DNA of 64,000 nucleotides from Margaritispora aquatica. Taxonomy: Eukaryota > Ascomycota > Leotiomycetes > Helotiales > Discinellaceae. A model generated the notes under the pieces. That model worked only from the letters and a program-made list of their open reading frames with translations. It did no database searches and was not told the DNA's origin. Below are positions 1-13,545 of the stretch, piece after piece; the stretch's first letter is position 1; each line of letters opens with the position of its first letter. The stretch spans positions 1,440,340-1,504,339 of the forward strand of contig VJWN01000001.1 of NCBI GenBank assembly GCA_007644065.1, written 5' to 3'. A program made the position numbers and the translations under genes.

Positions 1-1138
1 AAACATGTGCGACCGACTCTTTCCGTGAGCACTTGAGGACTGTGCATACCCAAAGAGAACTTGCGAGAATTGCTGTCGATGAGGCTCATTGCATCTCAGA
101 ATGGGGTCATGATTTCCGACCTTCATTCAAAGGACTGCGTTGGTTCCGTGACAATTTTCCGGATGTGCCTATCATATGCCTCACCGCAACCGCTACTGCA
201 CAAGTCCGAAAAGATGTTGTGGACACTCTTGGTTTATCAAATGATAATTTGAAGGTATTTACGATGAGTACTAATCGAACGAATTTACACTATGAAGTCA
301 GGTTCACAAATGATGAAGAAGATCATTACAAAGGTGAGACAGCGTCGAGTAGTTGTGGCATATGAGAACGTCTTCTTTTATCTGATCTTGGAAATACCTA
401 CTGACAAGCGGCAAAGAGTTTTTAGGTTGGATTAGAGCAGTCCACAGGCGCCGTGCAGAAAACATGGAGCGGAGAGCGGAGCTTGAACGTAATGGTGAAC
501 GACTTAACAACGTTTCTGGGATCATCTACACCATTCGACGTGAAGACTGCGAGGCACTGGCTACCCGGCTATGCAACAGCGGTATTGGAGCCAAACCCTA
601 TCATGCAAAACTCACCTCGTTGGAGAAAAACGAAACCTTGCATCGGTGGTTAAACAACGAAGAACACTACGATGTGATTGTTGCAACCACTGCTTTCGGC
701 ATGGGTATTGACAAACCGGATGTTCGATTCGTGGTCCATTGGCAGATACCCAAATCGTTTGAAGGCTTCTATCAAGAAGCCGGGCGTGCAGGACGGGATG
801 GTAATGCTAGTGTATGTATCATGTACTACAGCCGAGAAGACCGGGATAGGACATACAATCGGCTCAGCAAGGATAAGCAAGGCAACCTCGAAGCGAGACT
901 CAAGAGTCTTAATGCCCTGGTGGAATACTGCGAAGAGACCAACAAATGCCGACATAAGAATATATGTGAGTACTTTGGTGAAAAAGGAGAAATAGAGTGT
1001 GACTATGCTTGCGACTGGCACAAAGATGCCAAAGCACTGAAGAGGTCAAAGATCAATGACTTGGCTAGCGAGGAATTTGTCAGTACTCAAAGAGAAATGG
1101 GTGCTTACAACCAACAAGGATGGGAAGGATATGACTAG
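1..1138 (+). CDS. RecQ-family ATP-dependent DNA helicase (5'-partial)
   Basis: 3'-to-5' DNA helicase of the RecQ family, which unwinds recombination and replication intermediates in the nucleus. The frame is open from base 3, so the N-terminus (motifs 0 and I) lies outside the window. Visible are motif II (VDEAHCISEWGHDFRP), motif III (LTATAT), motif V (ATTAFGMGIDKPDVRFVVHW), motif VI (FYQEAGRAGRDG) and a Cys-rich RecQ zinc-binding segment (YCEETNKCRHKNIC...CDYACDW). Exons are 1..333 and 426..1138. The intron 334..425 starts GTGAGA, has a CTGAC branch-like site near 401 and ends TTTAG; it restores the frame as KGWIRAVHRRR. The protein stops soon after the zinc region, with no HRDC domain, as in short RECQL/RecQ2-type fungal helicases. 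Identification as RecQ is firm; the paralogue is not determined. Confidence 0.93.
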
Positions 1139-1957
1139 TCATGCCTAAGGCAAGCCATTTGCATTGCATATGGCATCGTATGTGCATTGGCGCATGTAAG
1201 TTATCCGTTAAGCCGCTCATAAGCAAAAAGACCGAATAACGCAGGTCTAAGGATTGATGCAAGCCTTTACTGGAGGTAAGACATCCTGCTATTGTTACCT
1301 TGAGACATGTCTCTAAAATTACAGCAGCGGCACCTACTGTGTGTTTCTGATATAACTTTATTATTTCATGAATGATAATGGACATTATGCAGAGTCGAGA
1401 GTATTACCAAAGACTTCAACACTCCCATAGAGAATTCAGAGATTGGGTATCCTGTTAATTGTCTTTCATATCTGCGTTTTGTCGTTCGTCGGTGTCTCCT
1501 AGAAGTGCATGCCCGTTACAGATGCAGTCCTTCATTCCGGCATTGAGAACACCACAACCTCTTGCTTGAAAGACTTACTGGCTTTCAGTATCCTTTAGTC
1601 TTTTCAACTTTGCAATCAAAAGGTCGGCGGTGTGCATCTTGCGCCACAAGCTTTGATGGAGTGCTCGTTTGTGTATGCTAGATCTTCTCGTACTGGCTGT
1701 TGCAACGAACGACTATGGAGGGATTTTCAGAACAGCAAACAAATATGTTGCCTTTGACAAGAAATTGAGTAGTATCTCTGATCTATATAACGAGACATTC
1801 CTCTCTTCAGCTCCTCTCACCAGTCACTCATCAACCAGAGCATCTTCCAACACATTCAAACTCACTCCACACTTCACATTTCATACAACCAACAAATCCT
1901 TTACCTCGCCATCATCCTTCAAAGTTTCTCAACTTCTTCAATCAAATCTCTAATACA
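1139..1957. other. intergenic: RecQ 3' end and promoter of the next gene
   Basis: No coding signal seen. The right half becomes rich in CA/CT, as in fungal 5' leaders. A TATA-like TCTATATAAC lies at about 1782-1791, about 170 nt before the next ATG. Confidence 0.6.
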
Positions 1958-2788
1958 ATGTCTTCCAACTCTGCAACCCAATCCGGTGCTGCAAATGGCA
2001 ACAACTCTGGTGCTTCGCCAGTCGAGCAGTTGTTCCCAAAGTCTGATTCTGCCGGTCTTGATCCTCAAACCGTCGACGACATGATCCGCATGATCAAGGT
2101 CTCCTCGCCCAACGTCGACATCTCCGAGCTGCCCATCATCAAGGCTGCTCTCGAGGAGCACAACCACAAGAACGGCAATGGCAATGGCACCGGCTCTAGC
2201 AACGATCACAGCAACGGTGTCTCAACGCCCCAAGTCAACCCCCAGAATTACGTGCGTCCACACTCTCAGTCCCAGGCCGCCCCGACCTCCTTCATGGCCC
2301 CTCCTAGCAGCCACATCGAGCATGAGACCCCTTCCATCGCCGTACACGAGGAGCCCCAGACCGTGCCCGTCCGCATCATGGTGCAGCCCAAGGACTCCAC
2401 CGGCGCCTACGCCAACGCCCCCAATGGCAACACACACGAAGTGATGGAGCTGGACGCTACTCTCTCGTATGTGCAGCTGCAGGACACCCTGCGCCGCTTC
2501 CTGCTCAAGCACTCCAGGGGCGACAGCAAGGCCCGCGCCAACTTGTCCAGCACCGTCTTCACCCCCGACCACCAGCTCTCGAAGATCAAGTGCATCTGGT
2601 CCAATGTCAATGCTTCGGGCTTGATGGGTGACGGGGCTTCGTCTTGGGGTGGTCCCATTGCTGCGCTACCAAGCAGCGATACTTTCGTGACCGAGGAGAA
2701 CTGTGCGGTTATCTTGAGTGCTATCATGAAGCGTGCGGGTGCGCTTGATACCTTGGTTTTGGTTACCTTTGTTCCTGATGATAACTGA
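1958..2788 (+). CDS. hypothetical protein, 276 aa, Asn/Ser/Gly-rich N-terminal half
   Basis: Single-exon gene; I do not recognise the family. The ATG follows a CTCTAATACA leader and a TATA-like box 170 nt upstream. Residues 1-25 are Ser/Asn/Gly-rich. Residues about 36-70 (DPQTVDDMIRMIKVSSPNVD...IIKAALEEH) look like a short helical segment. Residues 72-135 are low-complexity (N/G/S, then P/S/H/Q). The C-terminal 140 residues, from VPVRIMVQPKD, look like a folded domain with mixed hydrophobic periodicity, ending in LVLVTFVPDDN. There is no signal peptide or membrane helix. Codon use is strongly C-ending in the middle, typical of a well-expressed fungal gene. The gene is tail-to-tail with GLR1. 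That it is a real gene is likely; no function is proposed. Confidence 0.8.
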   Translation: MSSNSATQSGAANGNNSGASPVEQLFPKSDSAGLDPQTVDDMIRMIKVSSPNVDISELPIIKAALEEHNHKNGNGNGTGSSNDHSNGVSTPQVNPQNYVRPHSQSQAAPTSFMAPPSSHIEHETPSIAVHEEPQTVPVRIMVQPKDSTGAYANAPNGNTHEVMELDATLSYVQLQDTLRRFLLKHSRGDSKARANLSSTVFTPDHQLSKIKCIWSNVNASGLMGDGASSWGGPIAALPSSDTFVTEENCAVILSAIMKRAGALDTLVLVTFVPDDN

Positions 2789-3416
2789 GCGGCTGTGGTG
2801 GATTGGAGGGCTCCCGGTGTTTTAATCCCCTTCTTCTCTTCTTTTTCTCGGTGAGATCGTTTTTTATGATTAGTTGGTTTGAGTTTCAGCTCGATCTGTT
2901 TGGGTGAGAAGATCCGGGTTTGATGGATGATAATGGTATGGCTTGGGGCTAGGGTGGATGTGAAAATGGCGAACAAGCACACTCTTTTGGAGACGAATGT
3001 TTGTACAGTAGCAGATTTTTTTTCTATGGTATGACTTTGCAATTGCTTTGCTTGCCCTATGATTTGGTGATTTGCTCCCATCATACTTTGATTCCTAGTT
3101 GTAAATAACATCTCTCCATGTTTAATCCTCGTCGACCATTCTCATCATCTAGCGTGTTAGCAAAGACAACAAGAATTTAGTTTGGACAAGATATAGGGTT
3201 GAGAGGAGACCCTTGCCATAGCTTTATGAGGCACAAAGATACCAGTGTGCAAAAATTACGTGTCTTCTATACCTGGTCTGTTTACTAGTAAATCACAGCA
3301 GTGCAGACTATCTCAAAGAACATGAAGCTTATGAAGAGATGTTTAATCCAAGATTTATTGCTCTAGGAACGACTTGTTCTATACTTACATTCTTTCGCTA
3401 TCATAAAGATCTATCA
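2789..3416. other. convergent 3' intergenic region
   Basis: Lies between the 3' ends of the hypothetical gene and GLR1. It is T-rich after 2789 (TTTTTTT tracts near 3018) and holds no plausible coding segment. It probably contains two facing polyadenylation regions. Confidence 0.5.
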
Positions 3417-6301
<2,885 letters not shown>

Positions 6302-7249
6302 ATGGCTAGCACGTTGAAGAAGTTTTTCAGCGCCAAAAAATGCAAACCCTGCGAGTCAAACAGAGCTTTGCTAGACATCCAAAAACAGAAACACCAAGAA
6401 GAGGTCAATAGGTTGTTGGCACGACTTGCACGTCGGGGCCGCAAGGCACAGTCCGAGAAAAGACCAGGCGTTGACGCTTTGCACAAACAACTCAAGAGCC
6501 AGAAAATCAAGGCGGATCGTATATGTAAGGAGCTCCGCCGGGAGCACGGTGAGACCAAGGAAATAAAGAATACTCAAATCCAGTCCCTGGCGAGAGAGAT
6601 ATCTGAGCTCAAAGCGGAACTCAAAGCTTGTAAGAAAACCAACCATGCCTTGAAGGACGAGATCAACAAGACTAAAGTGCGCTCCGAAAACTTGGTCGCC
6701 TCGACAGAACGGAAATACAACGACTTAGTTTTAGAGCAGCAGACTCTCGACGCTCGTAACGCTTCACTCCAGCAGGTCAACGAAGATCTACAAGCGGATC
6801 GCGATAAGCTCCTGGAGCAAGTTAGTCCAGATGAAACGAGGATTGATGAACTTGATAGCCAAGTTAAATTCTTACGATCGAAACGAGAATTCTACGAAGA
6901 TCTCCGGATGTTAAGGCCAGAAAATCCTCAATTAAAAGAGAAACAGTCTACCTGGATAGACGAGAGCACCGCGCCAGAGACGAAAGTCTCCCCACCCAAG
7001 GATCCACGTGAATTTCCGGGCTCAGTTCCCATTGTCTCCACCACCACCAACACCACCATGCTGAACAAAAAGCGACTTCACTCAACGACACGGAGTAACC
7101 TTGCTGAAACCGAGTCCCTGAAGCGGCGAATACTTGAACTAGAGACCTCGAAGAGGGATCTATTAGCAGCTGCAGAGGACATGATCACAACACACGAGCG
7201 CCTGCACAACTCGTTGAGAGAATGGCGGGAATTCTGTCAAGGCCCTTGA
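6302..7249 (+). CDS. coiled-coil protein of unknown function, 315 aa
   Basis: Single exon. I start it at the ATG at 6302 (MASTLKKFFSAKK); the in-frame codon at 6290 is GTG. Residues about 12-200 are nearly continuous charged heptad-like sequence rich in K, E, Q, L and R (for example SLAREISELKAELKACKKTN), predicting a long coiled coil. Residues about 215-265 are a Ser/Thr/Pro-rich linker with a TTTNTTM run. A second short helical stretch (ESLKRRILELETSKRDLLAAAEDM) precedes the end, HNSLREWREFCQGP. No signal peptide or membrane helix. It resembles generic coiled-coil scaffolds and no family is recognised. It is tail-to-tail with the ceramidase gene. It could be lineage-restricted. Confidence 0.7.
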   Translation: MASTLKKFFSAKKCKPCESNRALLDIQKQKHQEEVNRLLARLARRGRKAQSEKRPGVDALHKQLKSQKIKADRICKELRREHGETKEIKNTQIQSLAREISELKAELKACKKTNHALKDEINKTKVRSENLVASTERKYNDLVLEQQTLDARNASLQQVNEDLQADRDKLLEQVSPDETRIDELDSQVKFLRSKREFYEDLRMLRPENPQLKEKQSTWIDESTAPETKVSPPKDPREFPGSVPIVSTTTNTTMLNKKRLHSTTRSNLAETESLKRRILELETSKRDLLAAAEDMITTHERLHNSLREWREFCQGP

Positions 7250-7898
7250 AAGCGCGAGGGAGTGATTGTGCGCTTTGTAGATGTTGTTGGTGGTGCCGAA
7301 ATTATGGGTATGGGGACTTAGGTAGGTTTCTGGTGAGGGAGCAAGTAAGTGTACGTACTGTATTGTATTGTAGCGGAATAGTCTTATGGACTGGAAATGA
7401 ATATGAATATGACTTAATGTAATCTTACCATGAACGAGTCAGAAATTGTAGCATCAGTTCATCGCGCTTTTGATACTTGCTACTCAAGATCCAGTTCTAG
7501 GATTAATTGAACATCTGATGTAGCAAACGCCAATACATCCATCTACTGTGAGGAATGGAGGAATGGAGGGATAGGTAGTCGTGTGAGATCCTCCAGTCTG
7601 ATCAACCTAGGTTATAAGCGAAGGAAACTCCTGGCAGGGTCGCAGTAAAGCGACGAGGTAACCCCCAAGGGTCGGAGTTTATATAACAGTAAAACAGTAC
7701 CATAGGTCGGCTAACCATACGTTGTCTGCACAGTATTGGCGCAGGAGGCAAAAATTCGGAGGATACCACAGCGAGATGGATCAGATACACTTTAGAGCAT
7801 TCAATGAAAAAGACTACCTAATGTACAACCCACGCTCTTTTGAACCATGAATTCATAACCTCATTAATTTCCTCCTCTGCTCCTATTGCCGATAGTCG
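7250..7898. other. convergent 3' intergenic region
   Basis: 650 bp between two 3' ends. Contains a short direct repeat (GAGGAATGGAGGAATGGAGG, about 7550-7569). No gene seen. Confidence 0.5.
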
Positions 7899-10305
7899 TT
7901 AAAATGGTCGAATCAACACAAACTCACCACTCTTTCCCTCGAAAGCCGTAATACCTCCACCAACCGGTGCTTTGGCGTCGCCAAAATATCTCAATCGATA
8001 CCGTCCGGGCAGGACATCCTTCTCCGTCTCCCACACGATCGTCACCTCACTATAGCCCATGAATCCATTTGTCCTCTTCCAGTGATAGATCAGGCTCCAA
8101 TCGCTATCATCCCTAATCTGCATCCACGTCCCATCATCATTTCTCATCTCCACAGCTGCGAACGTCTGTTCCAGCCTCAGGTTATTGCGTGGATTTGCAC
8201 CTATGAATGTTGCGAAAACTACAGCCCCGATCTTATAAGCAAGTTTGGTATCCGTGACTATATCGCCGTAGTGTTTGAAAATCTGAGGATTGTCGTAAAC
8301 AACTTTGTCGATGAATGAGATGGAGCGATTGACATTGTTTGGTGGATAGGGACCTGGCGCTGGCTTTGTGGTAGCGCTTGATGAGAGGTGGTGGAGATGA
8401 CTGAGAGTGAGGTTGATATATGCTTCGAGTGTGTGTTGGCCGTATAATGTGGATGCACCTTCATAGCGTTGAATAGCATATTCTTCTTTTGTCGAGATGT
8501 AATGCGTGTAGCTATTTGCTGGACCACCAATGACGACTACTGGGTCGACTGAAGAGGAGCCAGAGAGTGCGACAGAGGCTGCAGCATCGTGAATGGCGTT
8601 CTTCCACCGACGGCCGGCCATGGTAGTTGCTTCTCCAGGACTGACGATTATCACGAATTGACCAACACGGAGGACTTGGACATCAACAATGTTTGGAGTC
8701 CAGAGATAAGGAAAGTTAACTTCCCCAACGTCAAGTAGAATAGGTTTGGGAGAGTGGCATCTCTTCTGCTGCTTGGTAGGCGTCTTGATAACGCCAGAAA
8801 CTAGTCGCCAAATAGGCGAGGCGTTAGGATCATTAGGGTCATTCTGTGTGAAATCAAATGCTCCAGGCCAATCTGTGGTCCCTGCAGCAAATGAGTAACC
8901 CAAAGCCGCCGGACAAGTGGTAACATAACTTCCATTGGCCAATTGGAAAGTAAAGTTCGACATGTCTTGGAAAGTATGGAAAGACTTGACAGTAGATCCC
9001 GTGATGGGAGTGCCGCTCTCATCCAAAGAATCGTAGAGCTTCCTTGCCGGTTTGAATTGTCTCATGCCAATCTCATAGCAGGACATAGCACCTTCGTCCT
9101 TGACTCTGAAATGTGGGCCACGAGCATGGCAGTATTTGGTCTTGCCATCGCTGCATGTGCTGTTCTCGAAGCTGCACTCCATACCCGAACCATCTTCGCA
9201 CCATGCCCCAAGAACATTTGGGCTAGTGTCACCAACATTGGCCTGTGAAAATCCAGCTACGAAGCCTTCAGCGACATTGTCCTCGCCACGGAGACTCTTC
9301 TCGAAGGCGGCTGCAGCAACACCTTTGTTATCTCCAGAGATGAGAGTGTTATTGCCGAGCATCGAGGTACCATGGACTGGAAACCATGTCAAAACACCAG
9401 TATTCTTTCCATCAGAAGCTCTCTGGAAGCGAAGTAGGGTAAGTTCCTTCTCAACCGAGCCATCGTCCTCAGCACTCTCATTGTACTTTGCTCGCTCCGC
9501 TGCCGGATTTGAGATATAAGCGAATAAACTGCGATTGATGTTCGCACCAAACACTTTCGTCTTGCCAACAGTCAGATACCCAGGTTGCAGATTTGCATGA
9601 GCTCTTTGAATGGACAAGACAGCCCCATCGACAATAGCTTGATAGCTCTGCTTATCGAACCCCTTGCTAGTGATTTGAGGTAGAAAATAATTCAACCAGG
9701 CGCCCGGCCCCGAATGCGAGTGAGTCCCTGTAACCGCAACATTATTCTGACCATAAACTCTGAAATCAGGCCCCAAAGCGAAAAGACCGTCAAGGATACC
9801 GTATCTGACAGCCGTATCGCCAGATTGCGTATCAAGAACCAAGTACACGAATCGGTCTTCGGGGCGATCAATATCTCCCACAATGAACGCTCTCGAGTAC
9901 AGCCTTTGGCGAAGACCGCTGCCTACCTGAGACGAGTTCGCATAACCCATCATGTTGATCTCCACCACGGGTCTGATAACCATCAGCACAGAGATCCGAC
10001 ACGAAAGAAAGCAAACTTGAAGCATACCCCGTGATATCCGCTTTGCCAACACCAAGTAAATATTTACTCCCATCCTGTCCGGCCCTTTCCGCCTCAAGCT
10101 CTGGCTTGAACACCCATCGCCACCTCGCACGAGGACTGCGATCCGAAATCCTCACCCAGAGAAAGAAACCCAATACCACGAGGAGAGCTGCAGCGACCCA
10201 TCTCCAGAGATTAACGAGTTCCTGTTGCCTCTTGCGCATGGGAGAGCTTTTTGGGATGGTGGACGAAGCGGAAGGGCCGGCCTTCCGGTCTGGATGAGTA
10301 TCCAT
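7899..10305 (-). CDS. neutral/alkaline ceramidase, type II membrane-anchored form
   Basis: Hydrolyses ceramide to sphingoid base and fatty acid. Exons 10305..10028 and 9972..7899 (55 nt intron) give 783 aa. The splice joins GVGKADITG to PVVEINMMGYA, the conserved N-terminal signature of the family. The nucleophile motif NVGDTSPN is present with Ser at about residue 343, and zinc-ligand-type motifs TGTHSHSGPG and WFPVHGTSM are visible, as are several cysteines and N-glycosylation sequons (NGS, NRS, NLT) suggesting a lumenal or extracellular domain. Start chosen at ATG 10305 (CTACCATGG context); an in-frame ATG at 10419 would add 38 residues. Instead of a cleavable signal peptide, residues 1-35 are polar and basic and 36-51 (WVAAALLVVLGFFLWV) are a transmembrane anchor followed by RISDR. 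The gene is divergent from SPF27. Confidence 0.95.
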
Positions 10306-10455
10306 GGTAGAGGATAGCGAAGAATATATATATGTACTTCTTAACCAAGTAAGCTGAAATACCCTCCTAGAGGATGGATGAAAAAATGTTTCATAACTAC
10401 TGAAGAAAGAAAGAAACAAAGCTTCAAGCTTGTGATCTACATTTTAGTGCGAGGG

Positions 10456-10478
10456 GTGTGTGTGTGTGTGTGTGTGTG
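10456..10478. repeat. (GT)n microsatellite
   Basis: Uninterrupted GT dinucleotide run of about 11.5 units upstream of the ceramidase gene. Confidence 0.95.
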
Positions 10479-10566
10479 AGTGCCCTGCTGTGGAGAGGTG
10501 AGGTAGCTCTCGGACAAGGGTTTCGAGGAAGCTGCGAGGCTGCAAACAGAAACAAGGAAATGTGGA

Positions 10567-10598
10567 GCTTGATGCTTGATGCTTGATGATTGATGATT
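10567..10598. repeat. GCTTGAT tandem repeat, degenerating into TGAT units
   Basis: Three perfect 7-bp units (10567-10587) followed by shorter GAT/TGAT derivatives. Confidence 0.9.
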
Positions 10599-10626
10599 AG
10601 GTATTAGGTATTAGGTATTAGGTATT
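10599..10626. repeat. AGGTATT tandem repeat, 4 perfect copies
   Basis: Four exact 7-bp copies directly abutting the preceding GCTTGAT repeat; same unit length, different sequence. Confidence 0.95.
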
Positions 10627-11040
10627 TGTATCACCGTCTGATCGCACGTTGAGAGTTCAGAATAGTCAACCTTTAATGTGTAGTTTAGGGAGAGTAAAGG
10701 AGTAAAGCATCGTTGCCCAAAGCATTTACTCAACTTCACTCTGTGACTCAAGTGAAGTTTCCCATCTATGAACGAAGCGAAGCCATTTCACAATTGAATT
10801 TCGGTTTCTACCCAGCCAGCGCAAACAAACACCCCCAAGACAAACCCGCCCCACTTCGACGCCACTCCCGCCTCGCAGGAAAGAGAGGATCAAAGAAATT
10901 CCCAAACTCTCAGCCTTCTGTTCTTTGACAGTACCTTGACGAAATACCTAGCAACTTCAAAACTCTCCACCTCTACACACCCAATTGAACCTCCACCAAT
11001 CCCACTTCAAACAAAACAGTCGCACGATAAGCTAGCAACA

Positions 11041-11703
11041 ATGGCACTCGCAAACGCCATCCACGAATCCCTCCCTTACATCGACGCCGAGCCCACGCCC
11101 GCCCAACGCGCAGCAGCACAAGACCTCATCAACGCCGAGCTCTCCTCCTCCAGCACCACAGAAGAAACACACTCACACTCACACCCAACAATGCCGCCCC
11201 TCCGCCCCTCCAAGCTCTCAGCACTCATGAGTCAGGAAATGGATCGCCTCACCACCTCGCCCACCTCCAAACTGCACGCGATCGACCTAACACGATACGA
11301 GACCCTCACCGCACCCAGCGCACCCAGCGACGACGACGACGCCGTCCCAGACAAGGACGAATGGCGCACGGCGCTGCACCAAGCCTACACATCGCAGACG
11401 TACCTGTCGGCACGCAGCACGTCGCTGGCGCTGCTGGAGAGCTACGGCAAGAACGCGTGGCTGATGGGCAACGCACAGCTGGAGGCCATCCTGCGCGCGC
11501 TGGAGGCGGACCTGGCGGTGCGGAAGACAGAGATCGATAACGTGGTCATTGAACGCAAGGGCGCGCAGGAGGCGGTCGGGGCGGAGATGAGGGGCCTGGA
11601 GGAGACGTGGAAGAGGGGTGTGGGTAGAGTGTTGGAGACGGAGGTTGCGGCCGAGGGCGTGAGGAGGGAGATTTTGGAGAGGAGGAGGGCGGGTGCTGCT
11701 TGA
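11041..11703 (+). CDS. cwf7: pre-mRNA-splicing factor SPF27/BCAS2 family
   Basis: Subunit of the NineTeen (Prp19/CDC5L) complex that stabilises the activated spliceosome in the nucleus. Single exon, 220 aa, close to human BCAS2 (225 aa). The start is the ATG at 11041 in ACAATGGCA; an upstream in-frame ATG at 10936 would add 35 unrelated residues. Seen: the family opening SLPYIDAEPTPAQRAAA at about 9-25; a Ser/Thr/His-rich linker; then the helical core beginning WRTALHQAYTSQTYLSARSTSLALLESYGKNAWLM, with the diagnostic LLESYGKNAWLMGN; and a C-terminal coiled coil (LEAILRALEADLAVRKTEIDNV). An acidic DDDD patch lies near residue 100. Convergent with PKAR. The family call rests on motif resemblance to SPF27/BCAS2/Cwf7. 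Confidence 0.9.
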   Translation: MALANAIHESLPYIDAEPTPAQRAAAQDLINAELSSSSTTEETHSHSHPTMPPLRPSKLSALMSQEMDRLTTSPTSKLHAIDLTRYETLTAPSAPSDDDDAVPDKDEWRTALHQAYTSQTYLSARSTSLALLESYGKNAWLMGNAQLEAILRALEADLAVRKTEIDNVVIERKGAQEAVGAEMRGLEETWKRGVGRVLETEVAAEGVRREILERRRAGAA

Positions 11704-12142
11704 GGTTGGGATTGGGATTTGGGATTTGAGATTTGGGATTGAAAGTAGAATCCGGTATAGGATCTGGCCAGCTTATGATGATTCTGGTATGTCAGGATGG
11801 TGTGTAAGAATATGACCATGAGCCACTGCATGTATGCATGAGTGGTGGCGTTGTGGAGTTAGGCTAGCAGCATCATTGCTGCCATAGAGCAGTCAACCAT
11901 GCCAGCGAAGAGGTCACTTGTGCATCAATGAGGTAACATTGGTATCATCACAGCATCAAAAAGGCAAAGAAAATGAACTTAAAAATAACATTCAGTCATC
12001 TGCCAAAGCCCTCCTGTATCAAAAAGGTATCCGGGCCACCCCCACAGACAAATTTGCGTGTCAAGAATGAACGTATCCCTCATCTAACGCCTAATCATAA
12101 TGTTCGCACTCGCTAGAATATCGTACCTTTCTCATAACACAC
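11704..12142. other. convergent 3' intergenic region
   Basis: Between the 3' ends of SPF27 and PKAR. A GGGATTTGGGATTTGAGATTTGGGATT quasi-repeat follows the SPF27 stop. No gene. Confidence 0.5.
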
Positions 12143-13545
12143 CTACTTTGAGAGAGGGTCAACCTCTTCAACGCCCACGTCGTACTTCGTCCTTCTCATG
12201 ATGCTCTCCACGGGACCTAAAAGTCTCTGGAAACCATCCTTGCTAAGCGTAGCAACCTTGACCTCCGTCTTACTCACAACACTCGCAGCTCGTGGGGCGT
12301 CATTTAGCAAGGCCAGTTCACCAAAGTAATCACCCTTCTGGTACTTCTTTACCGGACTCTGGTTGCCGGCCTTGTATGCCTCGGCCTCACCACTTTCTAG
12401 AAGATAAAATGCATCACCAGCATCGCCTTCTTTGATGATGGTTGTGCCGGCTGGGAGGATTTGTGTCTCCAATGCATCGGCAATTTTCGAGCGTTCGTAT
12501 TTGGTCAAGGTAGAGAGAATAGGGACTTCCTCCAAAAAGCTCTCATAAAGACGACGACGCTGGAAGGTGGAGTCCATCAAGATCCGGCGGAACGTAACGC
12601 GATCAAGATACCACAAAGTTCCTGGTTGTGCAGAAACGACAGTCGCCGCTCTAGGAGAATTGTACATGAGAGCCAATTCTCCGAACGATCCACCCGGTTC
12701 AATCGTCGCAACCTTGGTGCCAAGGCCGTCTGTACCAGTGCCAATACTGCCAGAGGGGTTTACATAGACGTCAAAAGCTCCATTCTCAACAACATAGAAA
12801 AAATCTCCTTGGTCTCCTTGAGAGATGACCTGTTTCAAACGGCATTAGTCTTTACTGATTAAACTTGGAATTGACGAACCTTGATATCCTTGGCTGGAAT
12901 CGGCTTCTCCATCAGAGCTCCCAGCACCAGCGAGCTCTGTTCATCATCTAAATGGCTGAAAAGGAAGTTGTTACTGATGGACTTCTTTAGACGAGCAAGC
13001 TGGTCTTGGGTCTTTTGATGGAAAGGTGGAGTCCAGTTATCGTTCGAGGAAGCCGTAGGATTCATCGACTCGGCCGACACGGATACTCTTCTCCCCATTC
13101 CATAATGTGCTGGAAATCCCTCCGAACTCGCTGGCTTGAAGGAAGATGGAGGTCCTCCCGCTCCCGCTCCATCGCCTCCAAAAGCACCTCCAAATATCGG
13201 AGGTCCCCCTTTTCCAAATCCAAAGCTGGAAGTTGTTGGTGATGTGACAGTATCATTTTCATCCTCCTCAATTACCTTTGTGATGCCACCAGAGCCAGAT
13301 TGGTCGATCGAGAGGCTATCTCCGCCAAACGGATTGGAGTTGGTGCCGAGTCGGCCAGGGAATGTGCTTCCAGACATTTTGGTTTCTGGTGGAGAAGTTG
13401 CAGACAAAAGGAATTGAGTGCGCTCGGTTTCGAGACGCTTCTGGAAATAGCTAGAGCAGTATTGTAGGAAGTCAGACGGCTGATCCTGTAGAATTGCTCT
13501 ATTGAGTGTATCGATCTCTTCGAGATAGGCAGATGGTAATGACAT
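12143..13545 (-). CDS. pkaR: cAMP-dependent protein kinase regulatory subunit
   Basis: Binds and inhibits the PKA catalytic subunit until cAMP releases it. Exons 13545..12880 and 12829..12143 (50 nt intron with an unusual GTTCGT donor) give 450 aa. Residues 1-45 form the dimerisation/docking helix pair. Residues 50-145 are Gly/Pro/Ser-rich. The inhibitory site GRRVSVSAES lies at about 151-160: RRVS with Ser155 at the phospho-acceptor position makes it type II-like. Two cyclic-nucleotide-binding domains follow, with phosphate-binding cassettes GELALMYNSPRAAT (Glu273, Arg282) and GELALLNDAPRAAS (Glu393, Arg402). Both invariant Glu/Arg pairs are intact, so cAMP binding at both sites is expected. 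Length is typical for filamentous fungi. Its 5' flank is an unusually long 3.9 kb gene-free interval. Confidence 0.97.

Larger units (their letters stand above)
10306..11040. other. divergent promoter region, ceramidase / SPF27
   Basis: 735 bp shared upstream region. It holds a TG dinucleotide run and two 7-bp tandem repeats (listed separately), then a C/A-rich leader with a TTGACAGTACCTTGACG stretch ahead of the SPF27 ATG. Confidence 0.6.

Noticed and set aside
10306..10419. 38-residue N-terminal extension of the ceramidase (ATG at 10419)
   Set aside because: Phe/Ser-rich sequence unlike a signal peptide and lying in leader-like DNA; ATG at 10305 gives a coherent membrane-anchor topology.
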